A DNA stretch of 64,000 nucleotides from Granulosicoccus sp045110515 (lineage in GTDB: Bacteria > Pseudomonadota > Gammaproteobacteria > Granulosicoccales > Granulosicoccaceae): assembly GCA_045110515.1 (NCBI GenBank), contig JBGCGD010000040.1, positions 1-64,000 of the forward strand. The letters are read 5' to 3'. Shown piece after piece: positions 8,271 to 17,700 of this stretch (within the stretch, counting starts at the first letter, position 1; each line of letters opens with the position of its first letter). The notes beneath the pieces were generated by a model. It had not been told where the DNA came from, ran no database searches, and was given only the letters and a program-made list of their open reading frames with translations. Made by a program: the position numbers and the translations under genes.

Positions 8271-8968
8271 TCCAGTACATTTATTTGTAAGCGCGTCCAT
8301 CCTTCTGAATCCTCAATCTCTTCAGCCTCAACAACTGTCAGATTGATATTCTCTCTATCTATGCTAGATGAGAGTAATGAGTTACGGACATTCAGCATAC
8401 GAGCGACAGCCAACCTTTTCTCGCGACTTTGCGTTGCCGCATTAGCCGTTTTGGGAGACGTGAGTACGACTTCTAGCTTTTCAGATCCATGCTGTTGCGA
8501 CATCTGTTCGATGAATTCCATAATTTTCGTCTCACTTTCTTCATCGACAGTAATGGCACCAGCATCGTGCAGGATCACCATTGATTTGTCATCGTCTGAC
8601 GCCATAACGATTTGCTCCGTCGATTGTTCACCGAAGGATTGAGCTGCTTCAGTCTCGTTCTTAACAGCAACGGTCGATTTTCCTCCCCCTTCGCTAATTT
8701 TAGTTTCCTTAGACTTCAGTTCATTCCGTAACTCTTTATTCTCCCGCTTGAGCTCCTTGAGCTCAAGAATTTCAGCTTCTACGAAAACGCGGCTTAGTTC
8801 CGACGTCACTCTTCCTTCTACTTTCGCCTTATACGTTATCGTGTAAAAGTACAGAACCGCAGCAATGATAAGAACAAAGAATACGAACATGATTACAACA
8901 GCAGATAATATGTCAACGAAGCCCGGCCAGGCATTCGCCGCCATATCTGTATCGCCTTCTGCGCTCAT
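8267..8968 (-). CDS. MotB/SiiA-like proton-channel subunit with OmpA-like periplasmic domain
   Basis: 233 aa. After a short N-terminus there is one membrane segment (residues 17-40) containing an Asp at 19 in WPGFVDILSAVVIMFVFFVL, the position type used for proton conduction in MotB, ExbD and TolR. Next come a charged coiled coil (about 66-93) and a periplasmic domain (about 120-233) with OmpA/MotB-like fold signs, MVILHDAGAITVDEE and REKRLAVARML, but the usual Asp/Asn peptidoglycan contacts are degenerate. The gene sits between a MotA-like gene and the TolC-like gene in a type I locus, as siiA does in Salmonella SPI-4. A ribosome site GGAGG precedes the ATG. Flagellar MotB is unlikely: wrong neighbourhood and diverged domain. 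Confidence 0.8.
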   Translation of the reverse strand: MSAEGDTDMAANAWPGFVDILSAVVIMFVFFVLIIAAVLYFYTITYKAKVEGRVTSELSRVFVEAEILELKELKRENKELRNELKSKETKISEGGGKSTVAVKNETEAAQSFGEQSTEQIVMASDDDKSMVILHDAGAITVDEESETKIMEFIEQMSQQHGSEKLEVVLTSPKTANAATQSREKRLAVARMLNVRNSLLSSSIDRENINLTVVEAEEIEDSEGWTRLQINVLE

Positions 8969-9020
8969 TGACCACCTCCAGTAGGCGCAGCAAACGCTGT
9001 GAAGCTAGAAACTACTCGCC

Positions 9021-10697
9021 TCATGCCACATCTCTATCAGGGTCTTGCTTGTCATCCTTACGACGTCCGTACTCATTATCAATCAGCTTTGCAATCTTCT
9101 TGAGCTCGCGCTGTTCTTTAGCAATAAAAGGAATAATGTCCTTATTGACAGAGCTAGAGATGTTTTCACCGATCGTTTTCTTCAGCATGTCCGACTCACG
9201 GCGGAATTGATTCTGAAGATCCGCTTGAACTTGTTGGTCTCTCAGAGCAGTTCTCCTCTCAGTTTTCAACACCAACTTTTCAAGTCGTTTAATTTGATCG
9301 GCGAGCTCTTGGACGTGATCGACATCCTGACGGGACAAACGTGCTACTTTGTCGTTCATACGACCCAACGCTTTGCTCAAACGATCAGAGGTTTGGATAA
9401 CATGTCTTGGGATCTCAGACTTTAGTGTGTTCGACAATCCATCGAGGCTTGAGACTATGTCTGAGTTAGTACTAGAAAACCTACTAAAGTGTTCATTGAT
9501 GCCACTCATATGATCACCAATAGCTTTCTGGTTTTCAACCAAAGACGTTGCAAATTCAGTAGTCAGTACACTGTCCAACCGCTTCTGATGATCAATCATA
9601 GATTCAACACCATTGTTGAGATTGGTTAACGAACCTACCAACTCTCCCTGTTGTTTGAGAACATTTTCGGTATTTTCTATGGACCTCCACGAAGCGTCAG
9701 CAGAAATCAGAATAGCATCAACAACGTCAGCTAACTCACGCTGGGCATTTTGAGATGTTTGAATAAAACCTACAATCCACGCCTTCAGCTCAGCATCGTC
9801 GACCGGAGCGCTATTTGGCTTTTGTCCAGCAGCTTGACGTGCTTGATTCGATCCAGGAATCTGTTCGTCTAACCAGCGACTGAAATTCTCAATGAACGTA
9901 TCCTGCGCACCTGTTGAAAAAAACTGGATAGTTCCAACAAGCAGTGATCCGGACAAGCCGAATAAGGATGAACTAAATGCTAGACCCATGCCTTGAAGTG
10001 GCGCTGCCAGATCGGAGATAAATCCGGACATACCACCTTCGCTGTCTGCACTGATATCCGCCATCCCAGCCATAGCAAGACCTACCGCATCAATCGTTGC
10101 CAGAAGACCCAGGAAGGTTCCCAACAAACCCAGCATGACCAACAAACCACTCAGAAAGGTGACCTTACCTCGACCTCGCCCCATCCTTGCACCGACTTTG
10201 GATTTGATCATCCTCGCGTCAGTGTCATTCACGTTTAGTGAACCCGTGTTTTGTAAATTGTCTATAAGGTTTTGAAAGTTTTTACAATCCAGTATGGGTG
10301 CTTTACGTAATAAATCCTCTTGAATAGCTTCGATTTCAGAATCTCGAATTCTAAACTGAAGTGAAAGAGCTTCTAACCGGCTTAAAAATAACCCGGTTGA
10401 CCAAAGACGCAAGTTCGCCGCAATAGACATCCCCACACCAATTGCCATTATCGAAATGATTAAACCATTGAGTGGAACATTGGTTTGAAAGGCTGCTGAT
10501 AGGGTTCCAAAACCAATAACAACCAATAAAAATACGGCGAACAAATTCGCCAAAATAGAAATTGGAATGTACTTTGTGAAGGACAGCGGTAGCAACGGAT
10601 GATCATCGTTAAGATGCAACCACTCTACAGCTCTTGACTTTAAGGTGGGCTTCACCTCCTCGTCAGCTTGGTCTTCTTGACTTAGTGGATTATTCAT
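9021..10697 (-). CDS. MotA/TolQ/ExbB-like proton-channel subunit with long cytoplasmic tail (SiiB-like role)
   Basis: 558 aa. Four likely membrane segments at about 44-68, 76-96, 179-202 and 233-258. The last two, FLSGLLVMLGLLGTFLGLLA and LQGMGLAFSSSLFGLSGSLL, carry the MotA/TolQ/ExbB signature (small residues, Thr/Ser in the pore helices). The remaining 300 residues are soluble and mostly alpha-helical with coiled-coil character, ending in a highly charged stretch; MotA and ExbB lack such a tail. It pairs with the MotB-like gene 52 bp downstream and should form a proton-driven inner-membrane unit. Position inside a giant-adhesin export operon indicates the SiiB role. The ZorA defence protein has a similar build but no zorC/D/E genes are present. 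Confidence 0.8.
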   Translation of the reverse strand: MNNPLSQEDQADEEVKPTLKSRAVEWLHLNDDHPLLPLSFTKYIPISILANLFAVFLLVVIGFGTLSAAFQTNVPLNGLIISIMAIGVGMSIAANLRLWSTGLFLSRLEALSLQFRIRDSEIEAIQEDLLRKAPILDCKNFQNLIDNLQNTGSLNVNDTDARMIKSKVGARMGRGRGKVTFLSGLLVMLGLLGTFLGLLATIDAVGLAMAGMADISADSEGGMSGFISDLAAPLQGMGLAFSSSLFGLSGSLLVGTIQFFSTGAQDTFIENFSRWLDEQIPGSNQARQAAGQKPNSAPVDDAELKAWIVGFIQTSQNAQRELADVVDAILISADASWRSIENTENVLKQQGELVGSLTNLNNGVESMIDHQKRLDSVLTTEFATSLVENQKAIGDHMSGINEHFSRFSSTNSDIVSSLDGLSNTLKSEIPRHVIQTSDRLSKALGRMNDKVARLSRQDVDHVQELADQIKRLEKLVLKTERRTALRDQQVQADLQNQFRRESDMLKKTIGENISSSVNKDIIPFIAKEQRELKKIAKLIDNEYGRRKDDKQDPDRDVA

Positions 10698-10716
10698 TGT
10701 CTATGCTTCACTGTGT

Positions 10717-12090
10717 TTAGCCTTCTCTCAAGGCTGTTGCACGCAAGCGTGTCAAAGGCTTCAATAGCGCACCCAACACGGATATCCTTCCGGTCAGGAT
10801 ATTAATTTCTGCGGTCATACCAGGACGCACAACGCGTTCATCGTCAAATCGATCAGAGTCCAATGCCACACGGATTTTGTAGAATTCCCTCGCATCCGCG
10901 TTTGAAAATGTATCTGGGCTTATATACGACAGTGTCCCTTCAAGCCCTCCGAACAATGCATGGTCATAAGCACTTATATGAGTCATCGTTTTTAATTCAG
11001 GCCAAACTTTACCGCGATCCTCGGTAGACATGTTTCCCTCAACAACAAGGGTCTCGCGGGCGGGTGTAATCTCAGCCAAAGGTGCGCCGGGCTGGGATAC
11101 GCCACCCTCAGTATTCACAAATAATTGGTTAACCCGCCCATCAATCGGCGAGATAATTTCCGACCGCTGTACTTGATCGGACAATGCCGACAAGCGTTCC
11201 TTTATCCCACTAAGTAGAACTTCAACTTCGTTTAGCTCTTCTTTGGCACTGGAAGCGTATTGACTTTGGGCTTCTAAAACCTCACTACTGGCTTCTTGTT
11301 TTTCCGCCTCAACTATGGGAATTTGCATTTGCGCATTGCGTTGGCTGGACTGCAACTTCACTAACTCGCCTTTGACTTGCAAGTAAGCAGCTTCAGAGAC
11401 GATGCCAGAATCATATAAACCTTTTTTTATTTCTGCCTGCCGTGACAGTACTGTTATTTCCCCAGCAATGCTTTTTATACGCGATTCGAGTGCTGCGATT
11501 TCCAGATCTTTCTGTTGCCTGCGGGTCTCCAATCCTGTAATACGCTCTAAATATTCTTTTCTACGTAGCGAGAACAGTTCCTTCTCCGCTGCTACAAAAT
11601 CAGCGCGCTCGGTTGTTAGACTATCCGAGAATGTTACGTTATCATCACCAGCTACTTCAGCTAGCAACCGCTCACGCTTCGTCTTCAAAGACAACTGTTG
11701 AAGTCTCGCCTCGTGAAGTGTTGTGCGTACTCGAGTATTGGCAATTTGAAATAACGGATCACCGGCGCTGACTTCATCACCTTCAGCGACCAGAATTTTC
11801 ATCACAATGCCGCCTTCCAGATGCTGGACGGTTCTCGCATTTCCAGCAGGAACTACCCGCCCAGTTGCTCGCACATGTTGATCAATTTCCGACACACTTG
11901 CCCACACGGTCGCTGATAGCATTAGCAGCACTACCGATAACACGGTCGCGTGCCGTCGAAATGAATTCACAGGCGCGCAAATAACGGATTCGTTGAGTCC
12001 TGACGAGTAAATGCTCTTCGTCTCCTCTGGGGCATTCTGTGAAACTGCGGACTTGAGCCCTGCGCCCATAGCCTTAAAAGATCTCATCAT
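10717..12090 (-). CDS. HlyD-family membrane-fusion (adaptor) protein of the type I system
   Basis: 457 aa. A cytoplasmic N-terminus of 46 residues is followed by one membrane helix (47-66), a barrel-sandwich half (ATGRVVPAGNARTVQHLEGG, 75-94), a long coiled-coil hairpin (about 120-310), the second half (IISPIDGRVNQLFV) and a C-terminal beta domain with the typical RPGMTAEINI segment. This is the HlyD/LapC/SiiD plan. It bridges the ABC exporter and the TolC channel in the periplasm. Its ATG overlaps the ABC gene's stop as ATGA, so the two are translationally coupled; the MotA-like gene follows after 19 bp. Confidence 0.95.
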   Translation of the reverse strand: MMRSFKAMGAGLKSAVSQNAPEETKSIYSSGLNESVICAPVNSFRRHATVLSVVLLMLSATVWASVSEIDQHVRATGRVVPAGNARTVQHLEGGIVMKILVAEGDEVSAGDPLFQIANTRVRTTLHEARLQQLSLKTKRERLLAEVAGDDNVTFSDSLTTERADFVAAEKELFSLRRKEYLERITGLETRRQQKDLEIAALESRIKSIAGEITVLSRQAEIKKGLYDSGIVSEAAYLQVKGELVKLQSSQRNAQMQIPIVEAEKQEASSEVLEAQSQYASSAKEELNEVEVLLSGIKERLSALSDQVQRSEIISPIDGRVNQLFVNTEGGVSQPGAPLAEITPARETLVVEGNMSTEDRGKVWPELKTMTHISAYDHALFGGLEGTLSYISPDTFSNADAREFYKIRVALDSDRFDDERVVRPGMTAEINILTGRISVLGALLKPLTRLRATALREG

Positions 12091-14198
12091 GCAGAGATCC
12101 TTTTCATGATCGCATCTGAATCGCCATCCGCCTTGACTGACCCCTTGTCCATAACAACTACACGGTCAACTAGGGACACCAAAGACATTCTGTGAGTAAC
12201 CATAATAAGGGTTCGATCGCGAGTGAAAGCTTTCATCGTTTTCATGAAGTGACTTTCCAGTGCAGAATCCAGACCATTGGTTGGTTCATCAAACACAAGA
12301 ACAGGGGTATCACGGAGTATCGCTCGGGCAATGGAAATAGCTTGTTTCTGTCCTCCGGATAAATTTCTGCCGTTTTCTCCGACATCTGTATCCAGTCCAG
12401 TTCCAGAATTCGCCATGACAAGATCAATACCCGCAAGCCTGGTGGCATTAGCAAGCTTTTCTTCAGTGCAGTGCTTTATACCTAGCAGTAGGTTATCTCT
12501 GATCGTGCCTGCCACAAAGAACGGATTCTGCGGAATAAGCGCGATGTTTTCACGTAACCTGGCTGACGTCATCGCTTGATAGTCGTAATTATCAATGCAT
12601 ATCTGACCTTCAGTTGGCACCAAGGCTCCCGCAATTGCCCGAGCTAAGGTGCTTTTACCCGCACCAGAGGGACCAATTAAACACAGACTCTCGCCAGCGT
12701 TAATAGACAAATTGACGTTATTAACTGCTGCAGTTGATTGCTCAGGATAGCTATAGGAGAAGTCCTTAACGTCAATCGCGCCTTGTAATGTCTGGCCCGG
12801 GCTCACTTTTCCGTTAGTGCGATCAACATCGCGAGTGAACAATTCGTCGATCGTTTTCAGACAATCCCTTGATTGCGTCCAGCGCGCGATAACCGTATGC
12901 AAATTCATAATAGGCGCGATGGTTCTGCTCGCCAATATAGTTGCGGCGACCAAACCACCGACTGTCAAGTTTCCAGCTTGTATTTGATACACTCCCACGA
13001 CCACAATGAGTACATGATTAAGCTGCATCAAACCCAATGATGCGTGCTGACCAAGAGAGACCCAACGCTGACTTTTTCGCGCCGCTTCTGCAGCCTGTTC
13101 TGCCGATATATTCCAGCGGTTAAGGCTTGTGCCCGTTGCATTTAATTGTTTGATTGCGACGCTTCCAGTAAGCATCTCTACCATCATGGAGGACTTTTCC
13201 TGCATGGAGGAGAACAGTACTTTGGTCGATCTTTTTACGGGAATTTGAACCACTGCATTCAACGCCAGGATGGCCGCAGCAATACCAATAGGCACGAGAG
13301 TTAATGCGGGAGAAATTAGATAGATAACCAGCAAAAACAGCAGGAAAAAAGGAAAGTCAACTAAGGCTGGTACCAACTTTGTCGCATAAAAATCCCGTAG
13401 CCCCTGCAGCTCTCTAAATAGATTGCACCGCTCCCCTACTGAGAGTTGCATTTGTTCTTCCTGAACGCTGAGCATACGTTGCATCAGCGCCCCGTCGAAC
13501 TGTACGCCCGTCCTTGCCGCTATACGCTCAAGAATGGACGTTCTGGCGGTTTTGAGTATGACGTCAAACACAATAGCCAAACCCACCCCCAGTGCCAAAA
13601 CGGTAAGCGTTGACATCGCCAAATTAGGAACGACTGCGTCATAAACATTCAACGTAAACAGCGGCAGTGAAATAACCAGAAGGTTAATGAACACGGTGCA
13701 AACAACCACTTCGCCAAAGTTGGGCGTATATTTTTTAATCGGCTGCCAAAACCAATCGATGGTTCGCTCTTTGCTCATGTGGTCAGTCGAAGCATCTGTA
13801 AATCCTTGCTTCGGCGTGAGCACAATAACTCGGCCGCCCGTCCACTGCTCTAGGTGCGTGTCCGTGAGGGTTTGAGGCATTTGCCCGGGCAGCATGAGAT
13901 CGTGCTGTCCGTCTTGACCCGGCATTACCACACCGAACTGATCATCCTTAAGAGGTAATATGATTGGCGTCAGCGCTTCTCGAATTTCGGCAGCCTCGGA
14001 CTTTATGATCCTTAAACTGAGATCCAGATGGTTCGCGACAGCGGGCAAGTCCGCCATTCCCCACCTAGCACCTTGTGTAGGCAACTCTGCTGCCAGGCCC
14101 GCCAAGTCTGTGCGCATACGGTGAAACTCAAGAACAGTTTCAACGCAGGCGACTAAGGGGTCTTGACCAGATGATTCTTCAGATACAAGCTTGAGCAT
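12087..14198 (-). CDS. Type I secretion ABC exporter (LapB/HlyB class) with inactive C39-like domain
   Basis: 703 aa, permease fused to ATPase. N-terminal residues about 10-140 form a C39 peptidase-like domain that lacks the Asp-Cys catalytic signature (here PLVACVETVLEFH), as in HlyB, LapB and other exporters of uncleaved RTX proteins. Six membrane segments lie in about 160-460. The ATPase has Walker A GPSGAGKST (about 510-518), signature LSGGQ (about 612), Walker B VLVFDEP (about 632-638) and the His switch VTHR (about 667). It should recognise the C-terminal signal of the giant RTX protein encoded 77 bp upstream. No strong ribosome site precedes the ATG. Confidence 0.95.
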   Translation of the reverse strand: MLKLVSEESSGQDPLVACVETVLEFHRMRTDLAGLAAELPTQGARWGMADLPAVANHLDLSLRIIKSEAAEIREALTPIILPLKDDQFGVVMPGQDGQHDLMLPGQMPQTLTDTHLEQWTGGRVIVLTPKQGFTDASTDHMSKERTIDWFWQPIKKYTPNFGEVVVCTVFINLLVISLPLFTLNVYDAVVPNLAMSTLTVLALGVGLAIVFDVILKTARTSILERIAARTGVQFDGALMQRMLSVQEEQMQLSVGERCNLFRELQGLRDFYATKLVPALVDFPFFLLFLLVIYLISPALTLVPIGIAAAILALNAVVQIPVKRSTKVLFSSMQEKSSMMVEMLTGSVAIKQLNATGTSLNRWNISAEQAAEAARKSQRWVSLGQHASLGLMQLNHVLIVVVGVYQIQAGNLTVGGLVAATILASRTIAPIMNLHTVIARWTQSRDCLKTIDELFTRDVDRTNGKVSPGQTLQGAIDVKDFSYSYPEQSTAAVNNVNLSINAGESLCLIGPSGAGKSTLARAIAGALVPTEGQICIDNYDYQAMTSARLRENIALIPQNPFFVAGTIRDNLLLGIKHCTEEKLANATRLAGIDLVMANSGTGLDTDVGENGRNLSGGQKQAISIARAILRDTPVLVFDEPTNGLDSALESHFMKTMKAFTRDRTLIMVTHRMSLVSLVDRVVVMDKGSVKADGDSDAIMKRISA

Positions 14199-14210
14199 TG
14201 CAAGCGGTTT

Positions 14211-14248
14211 AAGTCTATAGCTGTCAATTCCTTTGACAGCGCAGACTT
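14211..14248 (-). promoter_or_regulatory. Intercistronic hairpin between the giant gene and its exporter
   Basis: A two-part stem: inner 8 bp perfect (14220-14227 with 14233-14240, GCTGTCAA/TTGACAGC, 5-nt loop) and outer 6 bp (14211-14216 with 14243-14248), separated by a small internal loop. No T-run follows in the direction of transcription. It fills about half of the 77-bp gap. Likely roles are partial termination, RNA processing or protection of the upstream mRNA end, which would let the giant gene and the exporter be made in different amounts. Confidence 0.6.
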
Positions 14249-14275
14249 CATACCAACAAACCGCCGTATTACGTG

Positions 14276-14760
14276 CTAACCATTTAAAATCAGCTGCATT
14301 CCATCACTCCAGTCAACGGTTCGCGTGCTGCCTGAAACATTGTCTGATGTAACAGTTGCTCCGCTCTGTGTCAGGATAGATACATCGGCCAACGCAATCT
14401 TTCCTTGGTCAACATCAATGGTCAGTGTTCCTGATCCGGCGTTCAAAACTCCGCCCACATCATCGTTTCCGATTTCAAACGCATCCGCGCCGGTTAAATC
14501 AGTGCCCGTAAAGTCGATAAACTCTACATTGTTAAAAACACTTGCCAAATCAACGCCATCAATACCCTCTGTTGTGAGGTTATTTCCGCCTGCTGAATCA
14601 ATGATGCTAATAGTGTCACTACCTCCGAAAGCATCTAAAGTGGCAGCCGCCAATGCGTCGACATCAAACGTCAATAAATCGTCTTGATTCGTTAGTCGAT
14701 AGTCTTCGATACTAGACAGGGTGTCGGTATCAACACCTTGGTTAATGGTGCCGGTGGTTC
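14276..14760 (-). other. C-terminal type I secretion signal region
   Basis: The last 160 or so residues follow the final RTX motif and lack GGxGxD repeats. The segment contains LTNQDDLLTFDVDALAAATL, then a beta-rich stretch, and ends in VDWSDGMQLILNG. An uncleaved C-terminal signal after RTX repeats is standard for substrates of HlyB/LapB-type exporters. Confidence 0.65.
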
Positions 14761-17700
14761 CAGTAATCGAGCCACCTGTCACAGCCGTACCCGATGATGA
14801 GTAGTCGGCAATATCAGTACCAGAACCACCTGACAGCGTGTCACTTCCCGTACCGCCAATCAAAGTATCGTTGTTGTCACCACCCGACAATGAGTCGTTT
14901 CCGGCATCACCCGTTAGAACATCATTACCGATACCACCCACCAGCGTGTCGTTTCCGCCTTCACCCGTGAGGCTGTCATTGCCCGAACCGCCGGTTAACT
15001 CATTGGCAAACCCATCACCGGTGATGGTATCCGCAGCGTTGGTACCAACGACATTTTCAACGTTAACAATACTGTCGGTTTCCGGGCTACCCACCATGCT
15101 CGTGTTGACTGGTGTGGCGCCATTAAGGTTAACAATCAATCCCAAACCACTTGGGTGAGTACTGTAATCGACGGTATCGTTCCCTGCACCACCGTCAATA
15201 GTGTCATCACCAGAACCTGAGTTAAATACGTCATTGCCGGAACCACCATCAATGTTGTCGTTGCCAGCTCCGTCACTGATCGTATCGCTACCAGTACCCG
15301 TTATGATCGTATCGTTACCAGCCGCACCGTCAATCGTGTTGTTTCCATTGCCCGCTGAAATCACATTTGCAGACGAATCACCCGTGATGTTATCCGCTCC
15401 AGCAGTTCCAACGATATTTTCAATATTGAACAAGGTGTCATTAGCAGAACCAGTTACGTTAACTGTCGCTGCTGAAGCACCAGCCAATGTAACGCTGATG
15501 GCAGTAGCACTAGAGTGTATGCTGTAGTCGATCGTGTCAGATCCCGCACCACCGTCGATAGAGTCAGTGCCAGCATCTCCACTCAACGTATCATTCCCTG
15601 CGCCAGCATCGATCGTGTTATTCGCACTATCGCCGTGGATTATGTCGTTACCACTGGTACCCGTGATATTTTCAACGTTTCGAATAACGTCATCATTGGC
15701 TCCGGTCACACTGACATTCGTGTATACACCGCCATTTAAGGAAACGCTGATGGATGTTGCCGGACCAAAGGCGCTGTAGTCAACTGAGTCAGTTCCTGAA
15801 CCTCCATCAAACGTATCGGAACCGGCGCCGACGACCATCGTGTCGTTGCCATCGCCACCGATTAATGTATTGACACCCGCACCGCCCGTCAGCGTATCGT
15901 TACCAACGTCACCGTTCAGCGTATCGTCGTCGTCCCCGCCAGATAGCGTGTCATTATCCAGTCCACCGAAGAGCACATCATTGCCAGCTTCGCCCGAAAG
16001 AACGTCATTACCAGCACTACCGGTAAAAGTATTGGCACTTGCATCGCCTGTGATGTTGTCATCACCTGCAGTAGCGATAATGTTCTCAATATTTTGCATG
16101 GTGTCATTAAAGTCACCTGCCACTGTAGCGGTAACAACGGACGCACCATTTAGATTGACAGTTAGTGATACGGCACTTGCTTGCGTGCTGTAGTTAACAG
16201 TGTCATTGTCTGCACCGCCGTCAAACTGATCAGCGCCGATTCCGGCCACCATCGTGTCATCTCCAGCTCCACCTTGCATGATGTCGTCACCGGAACCACC
16301 GTCTAAGGTATCGTTTCCGTCATCACCAGCAAGTGTATCGTCATCGTTGCCACCACTGAGATTGTCCGTTCCGTCACCACCATTGAGAACATCAATACCT
16401 GAACCACCAATTAGGGTATCGGTGCCCGCACCTCCGTTTAGTGTGTCGTTATCGTTACCTCCATTCAAGGTATCGTCTCCGTCACCACCGGTTAGAATAT
16501 CCTGCCCATCATCACCGATAAGGTCGTCATTACCTGCATCACCGTCAAGTGAGTCGTTACCAGCACCACCAATAAACTCATTCGCGCTGGCATCACCTGT
16601 AATGAAATCATTGCCGCTCGTGCCGACGATACCTTCTATGTTAACAAGCTGATCGTTAGTGCCACCGGCCACAGTTGCAGTGACAGTTGTGCCACCGTTT
16701 AAGTCTACGGTCACACCCGTGACACCTGCCAGCCCAGAATAATCGACGCTGTCAGATCCGTCGCCACCATCAAAGCTATCGGTGCCATTGCTGGCCAATA
16801 GTGTATCGTTACCCGCATCGCCCAGAATGGTGTCGTCTCCATTGCCGCCGAATATAGTATCGTCGCCTGCATAACCATCAAGTGTATTGTTTAGATCATC
16901 ACCATTAATGGTATCGCCACCGGTTGTTCCTTCGATGTTCTCAAAGTTTGAAATGGTTTGGTTGTCTCCACCAGAGACCGTGACCGTAGCCGGTGTAGAA
17001 CCATTGAGCGTGACGCTAATGTTAGATACATCGTAATCTGAGTAGTCGATAGTATCTAAGTTGTCTCCACCGTCTAAAACATCCGCACCAGCGGATGCAT
17101 AGAAGTAGTCGTTACCACCAGCACCAGACATTGTATCAATCGCACTAGAGCCTATAACTGTCTCGGCAAAGCTTGTCAGAATATACGCTTCAAAGTTAAC
17201 AAAGGTATCGGTGGCACCGTCGATGTCCTGTGCTGTACCCAGCTGGAAGTTTATGTCTAAACCTGCTGTAAACGCACTGTAATCGAGTGTATCCGTACCA
17301 CCCCCACCATTTAGGTAATCAGAAGAGGAAGAACCAATAATGGTATCGTTGCCCTCATTACCGTACAACTGGTTTTGCGCATTGCTGCCCACTATGGTGT
17401 CATCACCCGCCGAACCATAGAGTCGTTCAATGTTTCTGACGGTTTGATTGGGCAATCCATTAATCGTAACCACTGAATCACTTCCAACGACAAGCGCAAC
17501 ATCGATAAAATTACTAGCTGCGAGGCTATCGAAACGAATCGTATCGAAGTCACCGCCTCCGTCGTAGATGTCCGCGCCACCGGACACAAAAAATTGGTCG
17601 CGTCCTCCATGGCCTTCCAGAATGTTGTCAGAGCTGTTGCCCGTGAGCGTGTCATTGTGGTTTGTTGCACTGATGTTTTCTACATTACTTATTGTGTCAG

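Noticed and set aside
8271..8300. Upstream start of the TolC-like gene at 8300
   Set aside because: It would overlap the MotB-like gene by 34 bp and place 10 extra residues before the signal peptide; the ATGA-coupled start at 8270 is simpler.
8267..10697. Zorya anti-phage system (ZorA/ZorB) as an explanation for the MotAB-like pair
   Set aside because: The MotA-like protein has a long tail as in ZorA, but no zorC, zorD or zorE gene is present and both genes sit inside a type I secretion operon with short gaps and an ATGA overlap to the TolC gene.
16255..16565. Short tandem repeats that could be mistaken for a CRISPR array
   Set aside because: The 27-bp period is in frame with nonapeptide RTX motifs of the giant protein, the copies are imperfect, and there are no unique spacers or cas genes.
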